Assembly: GCA_016278415.1 (NCBI GenBank)
Contig: JADQBV010000358.1
Span: 1-7,995 of the forward strand
DNA length: 7,995 nt
DNA from: Halanaerobiales bacterium
Lineage (GTDB): Bacteria; Bacillota_F; Halanaerobiia; Halanaerobiales; DTU029
Direction of reading: 5' to 3'
A program made the position numbers and the translations under genes. The notes under the pieces were generated by a model. It was not told the origin of the DNA, searched no databases, and saw only the letters and a program-made list of their open reading frames with translations. Shown here piece by piece: positions 6,629-7,995 of the stretch (its first letter is position 1; every line of letters begins with the position of its first letter).

Positions 6629-7678
6629 GTGCTTAAGACAAAAATATACGGTACAATAGGTCCTGCCTCTTATCAGAAAGATACAATAGTAGCAATGGTA
6701 AAAAGTGGTATGTCTGGACTAAGAATTAATCTCTCACATGGTAATCTTAATACATATCAGGATTGGTTTAAAAATATCAAAGAAGCTAAACAAGAAACCG
6801 GTAAGTCAATCAATATTATAGCTGATGTACAAGGTCCAGAAATTAGAGCACAGCTTATTAATAAAAAACACATTCTATTAAAAGAAGGGGACAAAATCTA
6901 TATTTATTCCAAACACCCTTCTGTTCTTAATAATGATAAGGTGATAATTCTAAGATATCCTCAACTAGCAAGTCAAATAAAAAAAGAACAAATTATTTTA
7001 ATAGATGATGGACTTATAAAACTAAAAGTAGAATCCATAGATCAATATAATAACAGTGGTTTAACAGAATCAAAAATAAAGTGTAGAGTCATTCGTGGTG
7101 GAGAACTTGGTGATAAAAAAGGAGTAAATCTACCTGGAATAAAACTTGATATCCCCTCCTTAAGTGAGAAAGACAAGGAGGATATAAAGCTAGGTATAGA
7201 TATTGGACTAGATTTTATTATGCTTCCTTTCACACGTACTCTTGAAGATGTAATGTCTCTCAGAAATTTTTTGGATTCTCTAGGTGGACATTCTATCGGT
7301 ATTTTAGCTAAAATTGAAAATCAAGAAGGTGTTGATAACCTTAATAGTTTTCTAGATAAAATTGATGGTGTAGTAATAGCAAGGGGTGACCTAGGAGTGG
7401 AAATAGGGATAACCAGGGTTCCTATTGTACAGAAAGAAATAATTAAGCTATGTAATAAGAATAACAAGGACTCTATAGTTGTAACTCATATGCTTCACTC
7501 AATGATAGAATCCCCTATACCTACAAGGGCAGAAATTAGTGATATAGCAAATGCCGTACTTGATGGGTGTAGTGGAGTAATGTTAACTGGGGAGACAGCA
7601 ATCGGTAAATATCCAGAAAAGTCAATTGAATACATGTATGATACTATTTATGAAACAGAAAAATGGAAGCAGAAATAA
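6629..7678 (+). CDS. Short pyruvate-kinase-family protein lacking the C-terminal domain
   Basis: Pyruvate kinases transfer phosphate from PEP to ADP. From GTG 6629 the product has 349 residues, against about 470 or more for usual bacterial enzymes: the barrel and inserted B domain (about 70-165) are present, the C-terminal domain is absent. Conserved residues seen: KTKIYGTIGPAS (3-14), Arg32/Asn34/Ser36 in LRINLSHG, Asp66 and GPEIR (69-73), Lys228 and Glu230 in AKIEN, Asp254 in ARGDLGVE, Thr286, PTRAE (298-302) and GET (321-323). Departures: DVQGPEIR for DTKGPEIR, LPFTR for ASFVR, VTHML for ATQML, and DGCSG for DGxD. Glu71 suggests K+ dependence by family rules. It may be an active short isozyme or a relative with a different role; catalysis is not proven. 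It stands alone, divergent from tldD. Confidence 0.88.
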   Translation: MLKTKIYGTIGPASYQKDTIVAMVKSGMSGLRINLSHGNLNTYQDWFKNIKEAKQETGKSINIIADVQGPEIRAQLINKKHILLKEGDKIYIYSKHPSVLNNDKVIILRYPQLASQIKKEQIILIDDGLIKLKVESIDQYNNSGLTESKIKCRVIRGGELGDKKGVNLPGIKLDIPSLSEKDKEDIKLGIDIGLDFIMLPFTRTLEDVMSLRNFLDSLGGHSIGILAKIENQEGVDNLNSFLDKIDGVVIARGDLGVEIGITRVPIVQKEIIKLCNKNNKDSIVVTHMLHSMIESPIPTRAEISDIANAVLDGCSGVMLTGETAIGKYPEKSIEYMYDTIYETEKWKQK

Positions 7679-7697
7679 TCTGGCTTCCATTTTTATT
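7661..7697 (+). terminator. Intrinsic terminator of the pyruvate-kinase-like gene
   Basis: AAATGGAAGC (7661-7670) pairs with GCTTCCATTT (7683-7692) over 10 bp, and an ATTTTTATT tract follows. The TAA stop (7676-7678) lies in the loop and the last codons form the 5' arm. The A-run on the left gives a T-run on the other strand, so it may work in both directions. Confidence 0.88.
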
Positions 7698-7865
7698 AAT
7701 TTTCAGCAATGATATAGACACTTCCATATACAAAGAAGCTATACTCCAGAGTTTTATTATTTCTGTATCATCTCCATAACCGTTGGTAGTATACCCAGAC
7801 ATTTTGTTATTTAGCTGAATGAATTTTAAAAGTCTCCAGTACGGACTGATTGCAAGAAGCTGCTT

Positions 7866-7879
7866 AACAAAATTTTGTT
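7866..7879. repeat. Perfect 14-bp palindrome
   Basis: AACAAAATTTTGTT is its own reverse complement. It sits in the non-coding right end, between two other short symmetric motifs (AAGCTGCTT at 7857-7865 and the hairpin from 7890). An operator or part of a folded element are both possible. Confidence 0.5.
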
Positions 7880-7889
7880 TTACTGCCCC

Positions 7890-7954
7890 TTCATTTTAGA
7901 CGCAAGGTCGGGCCAGTACTAGGCCGTCGGAACACAAAGCGAGTTTGAAATGAA
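7890..7954 (+). repeat. Potential compound hairpin / repeat-like element
   Basis: Nested complementary pieces are found in order: TTCATTT (7890-7896) with AAATGAA (7948-7954), CGC (7901-7903) with GCG (7939-7941), and GGCC (7911-7914) with GGCC (7922-7925). A T-rich run (TTTTATTTTAT) follows on the plus strand. The loops between stems are large, so the fold is uncertain. The local GC enrichment and nested symmetry resemble repeat-like or structured-RNA elements. Confidence 0.35.
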
Positions 7955-7995
7955 TTTTATTTTATCAAATTTACCTTTAATAATTATGGTCTGTG

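Larger units (their letters stand above)
7698..7995. other. Non-coding right end with palindromes and a GC-rich hairpin
   Basis: About 300 nt without a credible gene: plus-strand frames are broken by stops, and the only longer minus-strand frame (52 codons, 7802-7644) has no ribosome site and runs through the terminator. The stretch around 7900-7945 is clearly richer in G and C than its surroundings. It contains the palindrome and hairpin listed separately. The block could be part of a dispersed repeat, a structured RNA or the remains of a mobile element; I do not recognise it. Confidence 0.5.

Noticed and set aside
7644..7802. A 52-codon minus-strand frame starting MSGYTTNGYGDD
   Set aside because: It has no Shine-Dalgarno sequence, overlaps the terminator and the 3' end of the pyruvate-kinase-like gene in antisense, and matches no family I know.
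1..7995. CRISPR arrays, tRNA or rRNA genes, insertion sequences
   Set aside because: No regularly spaced repeats, cloverleaf structures, ribosomal segments or transposase coding were seen on either strand.

Overview
This is an AT-rich bacterial window with strong purine-rich Shine-Dalgarno sites (AGGGGG, GGAGG), TTG and GTG start codons and riboswitch-controlled purine genes. This points to an anaerobic member of the Bacillota, Clostridia or Halanaerobiales-like; the placement is an inference from gene content and composition. No plasmid, phage or insertion-sequence gene is visible.

Layout. Positions 1-3128 (minus strand) hold a purine biosynthesis operon in the order purD, purK, purE, followed by the first codons of another gene that runs off the left edge. 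Positions 3129-3520 hold its control region: a consensus-like promoter, a guanine riboswitch aptamer, a second aptamer of the ykkC superfamily matching the PRPP-sensing type, and one long intrinsic terminator whose 5' arm overlaps the 3' end of the second aptamer. This is the known tandem guanine-PRPP architecture: PRPP should allow expression and guanine should shut it off. PurD uses phosphoribosylamine, which is made from PRPP. PurK and PurE together convert AIR to CAIR through N5-CAIR.

Positions 3523-6190 (minus strand) hold a tight pair, tldE (pmbA) and tldD, encoding the two subunits of the TldD/TldE zinc protease. TldD keeps the HExxxH motif and the C-terminal cysteine; TldE lacks HExxxH, as expected. 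No terminator separates tldE from the pur leader.

Positions 6206-6628 are a divergent intergenic region with an inverted repeat and a 33-bp imperfect direct repeat (71-bp period). The second copy leads into a perfect extended -10 promoter for the plus-strand gene at 6629-7678. That gene encodes a pyruvate-kinase-family protein of only 349 residues: barrel and B domain without the usual C-terminal domain, with several altered active-site-region residues. Its stop codon lies in the loop of an intrinsic terminator, so the short form looks like a settled gene and not a fresh truncation.

Positions 7698-7995 contain no credible gene but do contain palindromes and a GC-rich potential hairpin, possibly a dispersed repeat or a structured RNA.

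The best signals for follow-up are the tandem riboswitch, the stand-alone pyruvate-kinase core with its repeated promoter region, and the unexplained structured segment at the right end.
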